From Kalmusia sp. IMI 367209 (Eukaryota > Ascomycota > Dothideomycetes > Pleosporales > Didymosphaeriaceae): DNA of 64,000 nucleotides. The notes under the pieces are model-generated. The model did not search any database and was not told where the DNA came from. It saw only the letters and a program-made list of their open reading frames with translations. Where the stretch lies: positions 1 to 64,000 of the forward strand of contig JAPEUQ010000005.1 of assembly GCA_027946365.1 (NCBI GenBank), written 5' to 3'. The translations under genes were made by a program, and so were the position numbers. This document shows positions 14,510-23,695 of this stretch, in pieces; the first letter of the stretch is position 1; every line of letters begins with the position of its first letter.

Positions 14510-14960
14510 GAGCTCCTTTAGGTGAACCATAAATACTAAGGAGATAAAGTATTAGCTATATAACGTCTTCTTAATAGTATTACTTCTATAATATTATAAT
14601 CCTACATTACCCTCATACCTAAAAATAGACGCCTTAATCTATAGATTAGTAGGAATCTTCTCATAAAAGGTAGAAATAGGGAATTAATACCCTATTATAT
14701 TCTAGTTAAGAAAGCTAACGCCGGTAGAGGATAATTACCTATATATATAATTTAGAACTAGTAGTTATTATAGAGGTGATAAAGTACTAACGCCACTATA
14801 TTAAGAGGCTAATATACCCTAGAAGTCCTCACGGACTATAATAATTTACGTGGCTTTATAGAACGAAAGCCCTATTATATAAATAGACTAAATAAATAGT
14901 CTTCTTAGTAGTATATAACTTTGAGATAAAGTATAGGGTAGAAAAGACTAACCCTATAAA
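14510..14960 (+). pseudogene. Gypsy RNase H remnant
   Basis: Downstream of the reverse transcriptase one frame reads LPSYLKIDALIYRLVGIFS followed, after stops, by RKLTPVEDNYL. These are the conserved first-Asp and (S/L)RKLTPAE-like blocks of the Ty3/Gypsy RNase H domain. Premature stops occur at former Gln positions. The location between reverse transcriptase and integrase supports the call. Confidence 0.65.
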
Positions 14961-15399
14961 TAGACCGTTAAGACGACCAATAGATATAGATAAAGAGATA
15001 ATATCTCTAGATAGAGATATACTCCTAATACTATAGAGTCTACTAAAGTTAAAAAGAATACTAGTCTATATTTCTAAAGGCCCCAGAACCGGCGGTGGAA
15101 AATAAAGTTAGAATAATTAGTATAGGCTTTCTATAGCCTAATTCTAATAAGGATAAAGGAGATAACTAACATAGTAATACCTAAAGAGGAATTAAGAATA
15201 GCTAAGAGCTAGCCTAAGAGTTATTAGAAGTTAGTACTACGTTAGTATTAAGGCGGGTAACTAGACAATAGGCTTAAAAGACCCTAAAAATCTAATAAAT
15301 ATATAAGTTACTAGGTGAATTACTCCTAGAACTAATTTAAAAGTTATAAACTTCTAATATATTTATAATATAAAAGTATACTAACATTATTACCTCATT

Positions 15400-16200
15400 A
15401 CTATAAAGGTAAGGTAGGGGTAGACGGTTAGAATAGTAGAAGCTAAGAGAGAGAGGTATACTACTCCACAGAAATAGGGTATATGTGCTAAATAAACTGG
15501 CGCTTAGGGCGGAAATCCTATAAAATAGCTATAATAATCTACTAGTAGGCTACTTTAGATGGGTAAAGACCCTAGAACTAATAGATTATTAGTACTTCTA
15601 ACTAAATATAGAGGCTATAGTAAAGGAGTATATTAACTCCTACGTAGTATACTTAAGGATAAAAGCGCCAAAGCAGCGCCCTATAGAAGAACTTAACTTA
15701 CTACTCATACCTATAGGACTATAATAAGAACTAATTATAGATTTCATTATAGAACTACCGCCAAGTAGGCGCTATGGCTATATCTATAATATAATCCTCG
15801 TGGTAGTCAATTACTATACTAAGATAATACGCTATCTCCTATAATAAAAGATATAAATATAGCTAACCTAGTTAATATCTTTATAGACTAGATTATTAGA
15901 TTTTTAGGTTTCTAAAAGGCATAGTATTAGATAGAAAATCTATATTTATATTAATATTTTAGTTAGAGTTCTGCTTCACGACGAAGATAAAGTGATAACT
16001 AAATATTATTTTCTATTTATAAACTAATGAGTAGATGGAATAATAAAACTAAACCTTAGAATAATATCTATAAATATATATATTAGAGAATTAAAAGAAC
16101 TAATTATATCTACTACCCTTAGTAGAGTTCGTATATAATAATTTAAAAAATATAACTATAAGGTACTCTTTATTCTTTATATATTATGGGTTTCACTCAC
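15400..16200 (+). pseudogene. Gypsy integrase remnant
   Basis: The core around 15,735-15,840 reads IDFIIELPPS, then ILVVVNYYTK. In intact Gypsy integrases these correspond to the first catalytic Asp (DFI.DLPPS) and to the VVVDR(Y/F)TK block, whose Asp is here Asn. The zinc-binding HHCC region should lie upstream at about 15,450-15,700 but is not clearly readable. Stops are frequent and mainly TAA/TAG. Confidence 0.8.
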
Positions 16201-16429
16201 GACTTAACTGTGAAATGATAATATAACTTAATATCCCTCTATTATAAAATAAATAAGTCGCCTAGAAGGAGATTACTAGAAACTAAAAGAACAGTAGACT
16301 ATTATAGTAGAAGCCTAAAAATAGTACTATGATAAGAAGTATAAGCTATAAATATTTAAAATAAATAAGTAAGTTCTATTATTAACTAAGAACTTAAAGC
16401 TATAGTATTTAAGTAAAAAGCTATCTCCG

Positions 16430-16570
16430 CGATATATTAGGCCATTTTTAATAGTAGAACCTATAGATAAATAGACTTATAGGCTCCACTTACCACTAGG
16501 TTTAAGGATTCACCCCATATTTTATACCTTAGTACTAAAGCCATATCAGAAAAGACTAAAAGATAACCCT
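16430..16570 (+). pseudogene. Integrase C-terminal / chromodomain-adjacent remnant
   Basis: The frame reads YIGPFLIVEPIDK, a short gap, then YRLHLPLGLRIHPIFY and LKPYQ. This matches the conserved 'KYxGPFxIxxxVGxxAYRLxLP...IHxVFHVSxLxPY' block found C-terminal to integrase in chromodomain-bearing Gypsy elements. A chromodomain itself cannot be read in the degraded bases that follow. Confidence 0.65.
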
Positions 16571-16879
16571 AAACCTTCTAACCCTATTAACCTTAATAAT
16601 GGTAAGGAGTAAGAGAAATAATATAAAGTTAACTAGCTATTAGATAAAGAGAAAAATAAGGGAGTAATATAGTACTTGGTTAAATAGAAAAACTAAGTAG
16701 AAGAATTTAACTAATAGATACCTCTAAAGAAGATATTAATAGTAAGCTAATATTATAGTTTAATTAGAAAAAGAATAGAAAGACATAAAATTTTATTTTT
16801 AATAAGGTCTAAAGACTATTACTATAACGTTAACCTTACTACGCGAATATTATATATCTAGAGAAACTAGAAGTAGCTA

Positions 16880-18060
16880 TATTATAAGATAACTTAAACC
16901 TTAATCTTATCTTTACTTTTATCCTTACCCCTGTCCTTACCACCGGTGGGAGCCAGGGCCTTAGATACTAAAGTTAAGAATACTAAATTCTTTTTCTTCT
17001 TCTTCTACTAACTAATAGAGGAGGCCTCTCTAATATACTCTATAGATAGTACGCCGTCGCTACGCTTTTACTTTCCTATAGAAGTGGCAGCTTTACGAGT
17101 AATACTCATTTATAAGGACTTACTAAGATACTAATCTCAACGCAGTATGCTACTAAGGGAGGAGTAGAGAGGGGGCGGAAATATAAGGGTCTAGATAAAA
17201 ATAAAATAGAGGATAGAATAAGGGATAGAATAAGGCGTAGGGGTTAGGCTTAGTATAATTATTACCCTCTAATCTATCTCTTTTCCTTTTTATTCCTCTA
17301 GCGGCGAGTCGGCGTCGCTTAACTATAAATTAATAGAGCTACTACTTAAAGTTAATAAAGAAGAAGTGGAAACTTCCTTTTAAAGTAATAATTTAATAGT
17401 ATTTAATAGGAGAATAATAGAGGAGTAAGGTAGAGGCGACGTAGAGGCGGTAGGTAAAAGATTAATCTATATATTAATAGAGTTAAAAGGCGCCTATCTA
17501 GACTACTTAATATTAGAATAACGGTAGAACGCCTAATAAAAAGAGAAAGAATATACTAGGAAATAAAAGATGTCTAAAATGCCCTTAATAGTAATAGTAA
17601 GATGGTTAGTTATATTCACCTAAAAGAGGGTAACCTCTACTCTAGTTAGCTTATAAATACTATTCTATTTTACCTCCTTTTATAAGATATCCTCTACTAG
17701 GGCCTTATAGTCTTTATAAGAATTTAGAAAAACTTTATATATAATGGCGTTGTCACTGCCGGGAAGTATAAAGATCTTAGTAGTATAAAGTAAAATATTT
17801 ATCTCTCTTATAAAATTAATAGGATAAGCTTATAAGGTTTATATAAGCTTACGTAATACGTATACTTCTTATAGGGAAGGATATTATACTTTTATCCTTT
17901 AGCGCCAATACGCTTTAAATAGTAGAAATAGTAAGGCCGCTAGAGTTTTACCTCTAGAATAAGGCGATGGGAAAGAGGAGTCTATATAAAGAATTAATAA
18001 TAGTAAAGTATAATTAAAGAGTAAGTCTATAATAAAAATATCTAGGGATACTAGGTCATA
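16880..18060 (-). pseudogene. Antisense accessory ORF remnant inside the Gypsy element
   Basis: Between the integrase end and the 3' LTR the most coherent frame lies on the minus strand. It includes INILLYTTKIFILPGSDNAI near 17,800-17,740 and a Lys/Asp/Gly-rich tail (GGKDRGKDKSKDK) near 16,950. Interruptions are again TAA/TAG at likely Gln positions, so this strand appears to have been coding before RIP. Additional ORFs in this position are known in some LTR retrotransposons; I do not recognise this one. Confidence 0.42.
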
Positions 18061-18401
18061 GCGATAGGCAGGAGAAGGTTAAATAATATAATAATAATAA
18101 TAAGATGTAGAGAATTAATAATAAATTTAAGTTAAAAAAAAAAAAAAAGAGATAGGAGCGATAGAGGGCTTAAGAATATATATATATTTTTCTTCTCACC
18201 ACCGTTACCCCTAATAATAATAGTAATTTCATAGCCTCTACTTTACTATAGTAATAGACACAGTGACTACCTTACTATAAAGTAATAATAAGGTGATAGT
18301 ATTACTCTATTATAGTACTATAAATCTATTATATAGAGAGTAAATTATGAGTAGCTAAGATAATTATTAATAAGAAAGGGGAATAGTTATAAGAAGTGAA
18401 G

Positions 18402-18588
18402 TATATAATCTCATAATAATATAATTATATAATAGTTCCTTACCAAGAACGTCGTGTAAGTGAGGCGCTAGAACGCGCTAGCGTAACACCCCTTAAAACG
18501 TGGAGGAAGATAGAGGGTAGAAGATAGATTTTAATCTTATTATTACTTAAGGAATACTCGCTACTATATTTAATTCTAATAATCTTAA
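18402..18588 (+). repeat. 3' LTR of the Gypsy element
   Basis: This is the partner of the repeat at 11,676-11,861, in the same orientation. The roughly 15-20 differences I can count by eye are nearly all C/T or A/G, plus one single-base length difference in a C run. That fits two copies mutated independently by RIP rather than neutral drift. Downstream, a short motif (AGCGTTATCTTTATCCCCTTAGC) is itself partly repeated, so the outer boundary could be a few bases further on. Confidence 0.85.
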
Positions 18589-20659
18589 GTGTTACCTCTA
18601 TCCCTTTAGCCATCTTAAGCGTTATCTTTATCCCCTTAGCTATAAATAACTACTCCTCTTTACTAGGACTATCTAGCGCTTCTATATATTATTTAGAGAT
18701 CTATTATTAGATTACTGGCTATATTATTATAAGTAGCTTCTAGCCTATACATTTTAACTAGAGTGCTGGGTTATTAGCGACTTCTAGGATTTAGTAGATA
18801 AATATATATGTAATTTAGGTAATTATTAATAAAAGATCTATATTAGTTATATATATCTCCTTTAGAAGGAAGTCGGCTAGGTACTTATACTAGAGAGCTA
18901 ACCCTATAAAGTCTATAATAATAAGTAACATCTTCCTCTATATCTTATACTTAAAGCGTGCGCTATAGGCATTTTATATTTAGCTAAATATTTATAAAGG
19001 TAGTACTTTAGTATTATACTAGTATAGTCCTTTCTATTTTTATATATATAGTTAAGGATCTATTACTAGAGGATTTATAAGGTAGCTTCTACCTCTTCTC
19101 CATATCTTTTTTATAGTATAGGTATTAAGTCCTTCCGTAACGTGGGCTTATTATTCTCATAATTAATAACCTAGTAGGCTCCTAGTTTAATCACTAGCTA
19201 ATATATATTATTAAGATATTTATAAGCTTCCTTTCTACTTTATAGTCTTAAGGAACGCCTAGATGTTAATGAAGCGTTTACCTAGCTCTATAGATATCTA
19301 TCTATATAAGCTATAATATATATTATTATTTACTATTAAGAAGAAATCTCTTTAGTAACTACTAGACAGGTGAGACTTCATATTAGACTTAAGGCTAGGA
19401 TAGAATAGATCCTATACGTCACCTCTACTACGTGTCTGTAGTAAGCTGGTTAGCTTAGTCTAATTAACTAATTGGACCACCAGTCCCTACTAGTCACGGA
19501 TTTCTAAGGTAAGCTTAATAACCTTATTAAAGATAGTAAACTAATACTACTAATATTACTTAATATAGAATGGATAAGGGTTTTAGCTTAGGTTTACGTT
19601 TATATTATCTATCCTACAGCTTACCATCCATTTAAATATAGAGATGTTAAAGATTATCTATTTAATTAAGATATAGTACTATTTTATAATTATAGGATTC
19701 TAACTAGTATTTCATTATAGTATAGTTAGCTATTATATAGAAAACTTTACTTAACTACTAAGCCTAAGTTGCTCTAGCATCTCCTACTTAACTAACCTAT
19801 TTAACCCCTAGAATAGCTAGCTATTATTTAAGGATAGGCTTACTAATTCAGTCTAGATCTAGCCATAGTTATCTAGAAGTATAGTATCCTCTTAATTAGT
19901 ATAGAGCTTAATCTATAGGTATAATAGAAGTATATCTATCTCTTAAAGTTAGCTTACCTTAGCTAATATAAATAGGGGGTAAAACTAACCTTTATTATAG
20001 ATACTATATACCTACTAACGCTCTTTCTCTAGTAATTAAAATGTTGGAGATACTCTTTAAAAGCTTCTATTTAATAATAACCTATAATAAGCTCTACCTT
20101 TCTCTAATTATATTATTTTAACTTTTAAATAATAACTACTTTATACTATCCTCATTACCACTCTTACCTAAAGCGATGATAGTCTAAGTCTAGTCCTTTT
20201 AGTAAAGATAGTCTAGTATCTACTATATTTATACCTTAGAGTAAGTAATCTATAACTAATAGCTTATATTTTATTAAAGGATACCCACCTCTTTAAAAAT
20301 CTTATAGAGGTAATATTTATACGCTTTATTAATAGATCGATTAATACTAAGGCTCTAATCTAGGCTAAGTACGTTAATTAGAAATCTAGCTATTACTAGT
20401 TTATATAGTGTAGCTTAATTATAGAGGGAATCTATCTCTCTAACTTTTTAATTATTATATATTATCTTTTTATTACTTTTATATTATTTATACCTTTATA
20501 CTTTATAGTAGATAGCTCTAGGTGCGATTAGATTAGAAGGTAAAGAGAGTAAGGTTTTTTAAAATATAATATTAATTTTATGGAGTTATCATCTACTAAA
20601 CTAATTAGGAGTAGGTTTAGTATTTATAAATCTATAGGTCTAGTTTAAACCTCTTATCC
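18589..20659. repeat. AT-rich RIP-degraded DNA, no recognisable gene
   Basis: The same TpA-rich composition as the flanking repeats, with stops in all frames. One plus-strand segment near 19,610-19,640 reads PTAYHP, which recalls the TAYHP motif of retroviral-type integrases, but the context on both sides does not continue the family, so I do not call an integrase. Nothing else could be assigned. Confidence 0.5.
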
Positions 20660-20827
20660 CTAAGAATAGTCTTTTATAAAGTCTTTATCTCTAGGGGTAG
20701 TCTACTAGAGTCTTTACCCCTAGGGGTAGTCTTCTATAGAGTCTTTACTTCTATGGTAGTCTGCCAGAGTCTTTACCCTTAGGGGTAGTCTTCTATAGAG
20801 TCTTTACTCCTACGGTAGTTTACTATA
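20660..20827. repeat. Minisatellite, left part (about 30 bp unit)
   Basis: The tandem unit of about 30 bp reads roughly GTCTACTAGAGTCTTTA followed by CCCCTAGGGGTA; the second half contains a perfect palindrome, CCCCTAGGGG. About five units are visible. The last one runs directly into TTTACTATA (20,819-20,827) and then into the hAT element. The array resumes with the same phrase on the other side of the element at 26,805, so this was originally one array. Confidence 0.85.
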
Positions 20828-21000
20828 GACTGGCAAATGGGTATAGGTTGGGTTGGGGTTGGGTCAGATTACATAAGACCCTAACCTAACCTATACCTAA
20901 ACCCATTAATTTAGCGCTAGTAATGGGTATAGGTTAGGGTTAGGTTACTAAAATCAGGGTTGGGTTAGGGTTAGGGTATATGGTTATGTCTAGGGTCTGA
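20828..21000. repeat. Left terminal and subterminal repeats of the hAT element
   Basis: The terminal bases GACTGGCAAATGGGTATAGG are followed by several copies of GGGTATAGGTTGGGTT- and GGTTAGGGTTAGG-like motifs on the plus strand, one cluster being inverted (TAACCTAACCTATACC at about 20,882-20,898). hAT transposases typically bind short subterminal repeats, so I interpret these as transposase binding sites. They resemble TTAGGG telomere repeats but are irregular and internal. Confidence 0.7.
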
Positions 21001-21196
21001 GTAATCATAATCAATTAATATATTTCTATTTACGTCTTAGTCGTTTTTTAATTATGATTATTGTTAAGGTGGATACTAGGTAGCTAGGTAATATCAACTA
21101 TCACGCATTTATTACAGTTAATTATAACAGTATAACTAGATTCATTGCTACTAGAGCTTCATGACCTATAACTACTACCCCTAACAGGTTTTCTCC

Positions 21197-21741
21197 TTAA
21201 TTTGATAGAACGTGCAGGATATGGTATCTTTGGTAGTAACGCTTTGCCAAATAAGAATCTTTGACCTGAATTGTAACCCTCTTTGCATGGATCGCATTCA
21301 TTTGGCAGTCTAGGAAAATAAGTATTTACTTAATAGTTAATATACTGATTAGAGGTACATACCTTCAAGATATCCAACCATGAACGCCTCAGTAGCTTCT
21401 TGAAGAGCACTTAGTGCAGAAGCCTGGATGCGCAAGTCCGGCTTGCAGGCATGGACTAGCTCGCGAACAAGACGTGAGAATGGAAGCTTGCGAATAAGTA
21501 GCTCTGCAGTTTTTTGATATTGCCTAATCTCTCTAAGCGCCACCGCTATATCCTATCAGCTTAAGAATGTGATTAGAAGCTGTGATAACTTACTGCCTGG
21601 CTTAAAGCGCCGCTTTTTCTTCGCATTGCCAGCGATCTTCTCGCGCGCAGCCTTACTAGCTAGATCTTTCTTGGGAGCTTTTCCGCCAGTTGCTAGCTTA
21701 TGGCGAGGCTTTTTAGTAGCAACTTGTTTAGATCTAGCCAT
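21197..21741 (-). CDS. Transposon-borne histone H3 variant (3 exons)
   Basis: Exons are 21741-21594, 21545-21363 and 21309-21197, with introns of 48 and 53 bp bounded by GTAAGT...TAG and GTATGT...TAG. They total 444 nt, encoding 147 residues and a stop without interruption. The first junction restores the canonical H3 stretch KPGTVALREIR. The histone fold follows: [20 protein letters not shown], then [19 protein letters not shown], and [13 protein letters not shown]. The tail begins ARSKQ and keeps GGKAP (Lys14 context), but the ARKS contexts of Lys9 and Lys27 are replaced (VATKKPRH and AAREKIAG). Canonical H3 is about 136 residues; here the tail is longer and the C-terminus has an extra basic/aromatic extension (KRYYQRYH). 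There is no loop-1 insertion, so it is not an obvious CenH3. It lies inside the hAT ends, divergent from the other two genes. Expression is unproven. Confidence 0.85.
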
Positions 21742-22254
21742 TATAGGTAGAGTTTGTAGAGCAGCGATAAAAGTTAGAGCAGTTAGTAGAAGTAGAAAGT
21801 AGAAGTAGAAAGTAGAAGTTTAGTCGCTGAGGCAATAGTTATATAGCGGTGAATATAGAAGCGAAAAAGTGAAGGTGAGAGGGAGAAAGTGAAGGTGAGA
21901 GGGAAATACAAAAGTTGGGCAAGCTAATTTACAGACTCTATCAGCGTATATCACAACAACTCCGTGATAAATTTCCGTGATAATTCACATAGGGAAAGAG
22001 CTTAAGATGCGCTTTCGATTGATACTCTTGCCGTAGTAATGCGACTTTTTTTGGTCGCTGTATGCGTATGCGCAATATACGATTATTATTATTTATTGTT
22101 GTTGTACCGCGTTATGCGTCGCGCACGGGCCACCAAATCTCGCTTAACTGCATCTATAGTCAGTCCCTGTCAACTTTCTTCTACCTTCTACTATCGCACT
22201 TTTGCAGGATCGCTCTATAAGTTACTACATACCTTTATTACAGTTTCTGCGCAA
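21742..22254. promoter_or_regulatory. Divergent intergenic region of the hAT element (candidate bidirectional promoter)
   Basis: About 500 bp separate the H3 start codon from the first coding trace of the acidic-protein gene on the other strand. The H3-proximal part is purine-rich on the plus strand, hence CT-rich on the H3 strand, as is common just upstream of fungal genes. It includes AAGTAGAA repetitions (21,788-21,825) and a 20 bp tandem duplication of AAAGTGAAGGTGAGAGGGA (about 21,866-21,904). A pair of TCCGTGATAA motifs lies at about 21,960-21,985. The promoter role is inferred from position. Confidence 0.45.
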
Positions 22255-23501
22255 TGAAGTCTCCGCCTATTAAGCAGAGCCTATTGAAGAGACCGATTAT
22301 CTAGATCGTCCTGAGGTTTACTGCCCAGTATTAGCGCGAGATACCAGCTGGATATGACTATGATGAGTGGGACAAGCTTACGAAGGTATTTATTCTAGTT
22401 TATTATCACAGTATAAACTAATTTATATAGGGTTTTACTTCTGAAGAGCAAGAAATCGATCACGTCCTCTCACTACGTGGACAGAGCGGTTCTCGAAAGG
22501 TCGTCCTACGAACTTATCAGTACCGTTTAAGGGCGTACTTAGTAATAGTGCTCGTGCTGTTCAAAGCAAAGAGATCGAGCTGCTCTACGTGATAGAGAGA
22601 CCAAGGCTATTGAGAGCGCTAATGCTGCTGATCGTTCTGCCAAAAGTATGCTTAAGAAGAGACTTGAAAAACAAGACACGTACACTTCTCTGTCTGAGGA
22701 TGCAAAGAAAACTACCTTAAGATGGAGCAGGAGAAGCTTTCAGATCAGCGCTTTCAGAATCAGAAGAGTAGTAAGTTATAACAGTAATTTATCATGTTTA
22801 TACTTACAAGGTGTAGGTGAATGGCTAGTAGCTCAGCTACAACGAGTCCACCTGAAATGGGAGAAGCTTAATCACGAAGTTTCCTAGGCAGCACCACAAA
22901 TCCCTAGAGAAGCTAGCCCAGGCTAGTAAAAGCTCTCCTGATAGACAACTCCAAGGCCGTGGAGAGTTGTGACTTATGGATCTGGCGGTGCCCTTGAGAA
23001 AATTATGCGAGACACCTATGAAGACGGTTTAGCAAAGCTCAAAAGCAATACATTCGAAAGTAAAGAGGCTAAAGCTGATTGGCAACAATTTATAGATGGC
23101 CTTACCAAAGAAGAGTTAGCTATGGTAACAGATAATGACTGGCAGTAAGTTTATTACATTCTTTTATCACGCTTATATACTAATTACGCTAGACGTTGTG
23201 AGCCTACGTCTGTCCTTGAGTGTATATCTGGGGAGAAGATATTACGCTTGAAAGCAATTTGCCATATGTTCTTGGCGAGAGTGATGAGTGTGAAGAAGAA
23301 GTTGACTATGACTCTGAGATTGACGCTGCGTATAATGAGGGGGATGATGAATATGAGACCTCTACTGATAAAGATGAGGATGAGGATAATGATGATAGTG
23401 AGGAGGAGTTTGAGGGCTTTACAGATTTTGAGGGTTTTCTGATGAAGACGATTGAGTGTCAGAGTCTACTACAGAATGAATACTCAAATATTAGGAGGTA
23501 G
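22255..23501 (+). pseudogene. Degraded hAT companion gene: charged helical protein with acidic C-terminus
   Basis: Coding traces hop between frames and are separated by plausible introns (GTATTT...TATAG at about 22,388-22,430; GTAAGT...ACAAG near 22,770-22,810; GTAAGT...CTAG at about 23,147-23,191). Readable pieces are YDYDEWDKLTK then GFTSEEQEIDHVLSLRGQ, a Lys/Arg/Glu-rich helical segment (RDRETKAIESANAADRSAK near 22,590-22,650), EKIMRDTYEDGLAKLKSN near 23,000-23,050, and an acidic run (ESDECEEEVDYDSEIDAAYN, then many Asp/Glu) at about 23,278-23,430. Two TAG stops and at least two frameshifts make it a pseudogene. I do not recognise the family. Acidic tails occur in histone chaperones and the H3 gene is adjacent, but a chaperone role is speculation. 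Confidence 0.5.
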
Positions 23502-23695
23502 ATCTTAGTTAAGTTTTGGCACTCTGCTTAACTGCAATTAGCTAGTAATAGTTAATACAGCTAATAATCACAGATTGTTTACCTGAATGTAAACATATCA
23601 TTTATGATTTTAATACTCACTTATTATGGAATGTACTTAGGAATGTAAACAGACGTACTAGAATATCATAAGCCCTGCACCCTATCTTATAGTCA

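Larger units (their letters stand above)
11676..18588 (+). mobile_element. Ty3/Gypsy LTR retrotransposon, RIP-inactivated
   Basis: The element is about 6.9 kb and is bounded by direct LTRs of about 187 bp. Internal remnants lie in the order expected for Ty3/Gypsy (Metaviridae-type pol): aspartic protease (about 13,180-13,450), reverse transcriptase (about 13,662-14,400), RNase H (about 14,510-14,960), integrase (about 15,400-16,200) and a chromodomain-like C-terminal region (about 16,430-16,570). Every domain has many stops, nearly all TAA/TAG at former Gln positions, plus Asp-to-Asn changes at catalytic sites. Gag presumably lay at 11,900-13,100 but is too degraded to identify. Between integrase and the 3' LTR a coherent frame runs on the opposite strand. 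The element cannot encode working proteins. Confidence 0.9.

Noticed and set aside
18589..20659. A second retroelement integrase suggested by PTAYHP near 19,620
   Set aside because: Only six residues match and neither flank continues the integrase pattern in any frame.
20837..21000. TTAGGG-like repeats as an internal telomere or chromosome end
   Set aside because: The motifs are irregular, mixed with GGGTATAGGTT, partly inverted, and mirrored at the far end of the hAT element, so they are its subterminal repeats.
21197..21741. Centromeric H3 (CenH3) as the identity of the transposon histone
   Set aside because: There is no loop-1 lengthening, and the core and the KPGTVALREIR region match canonical H3 much more than CenH3.
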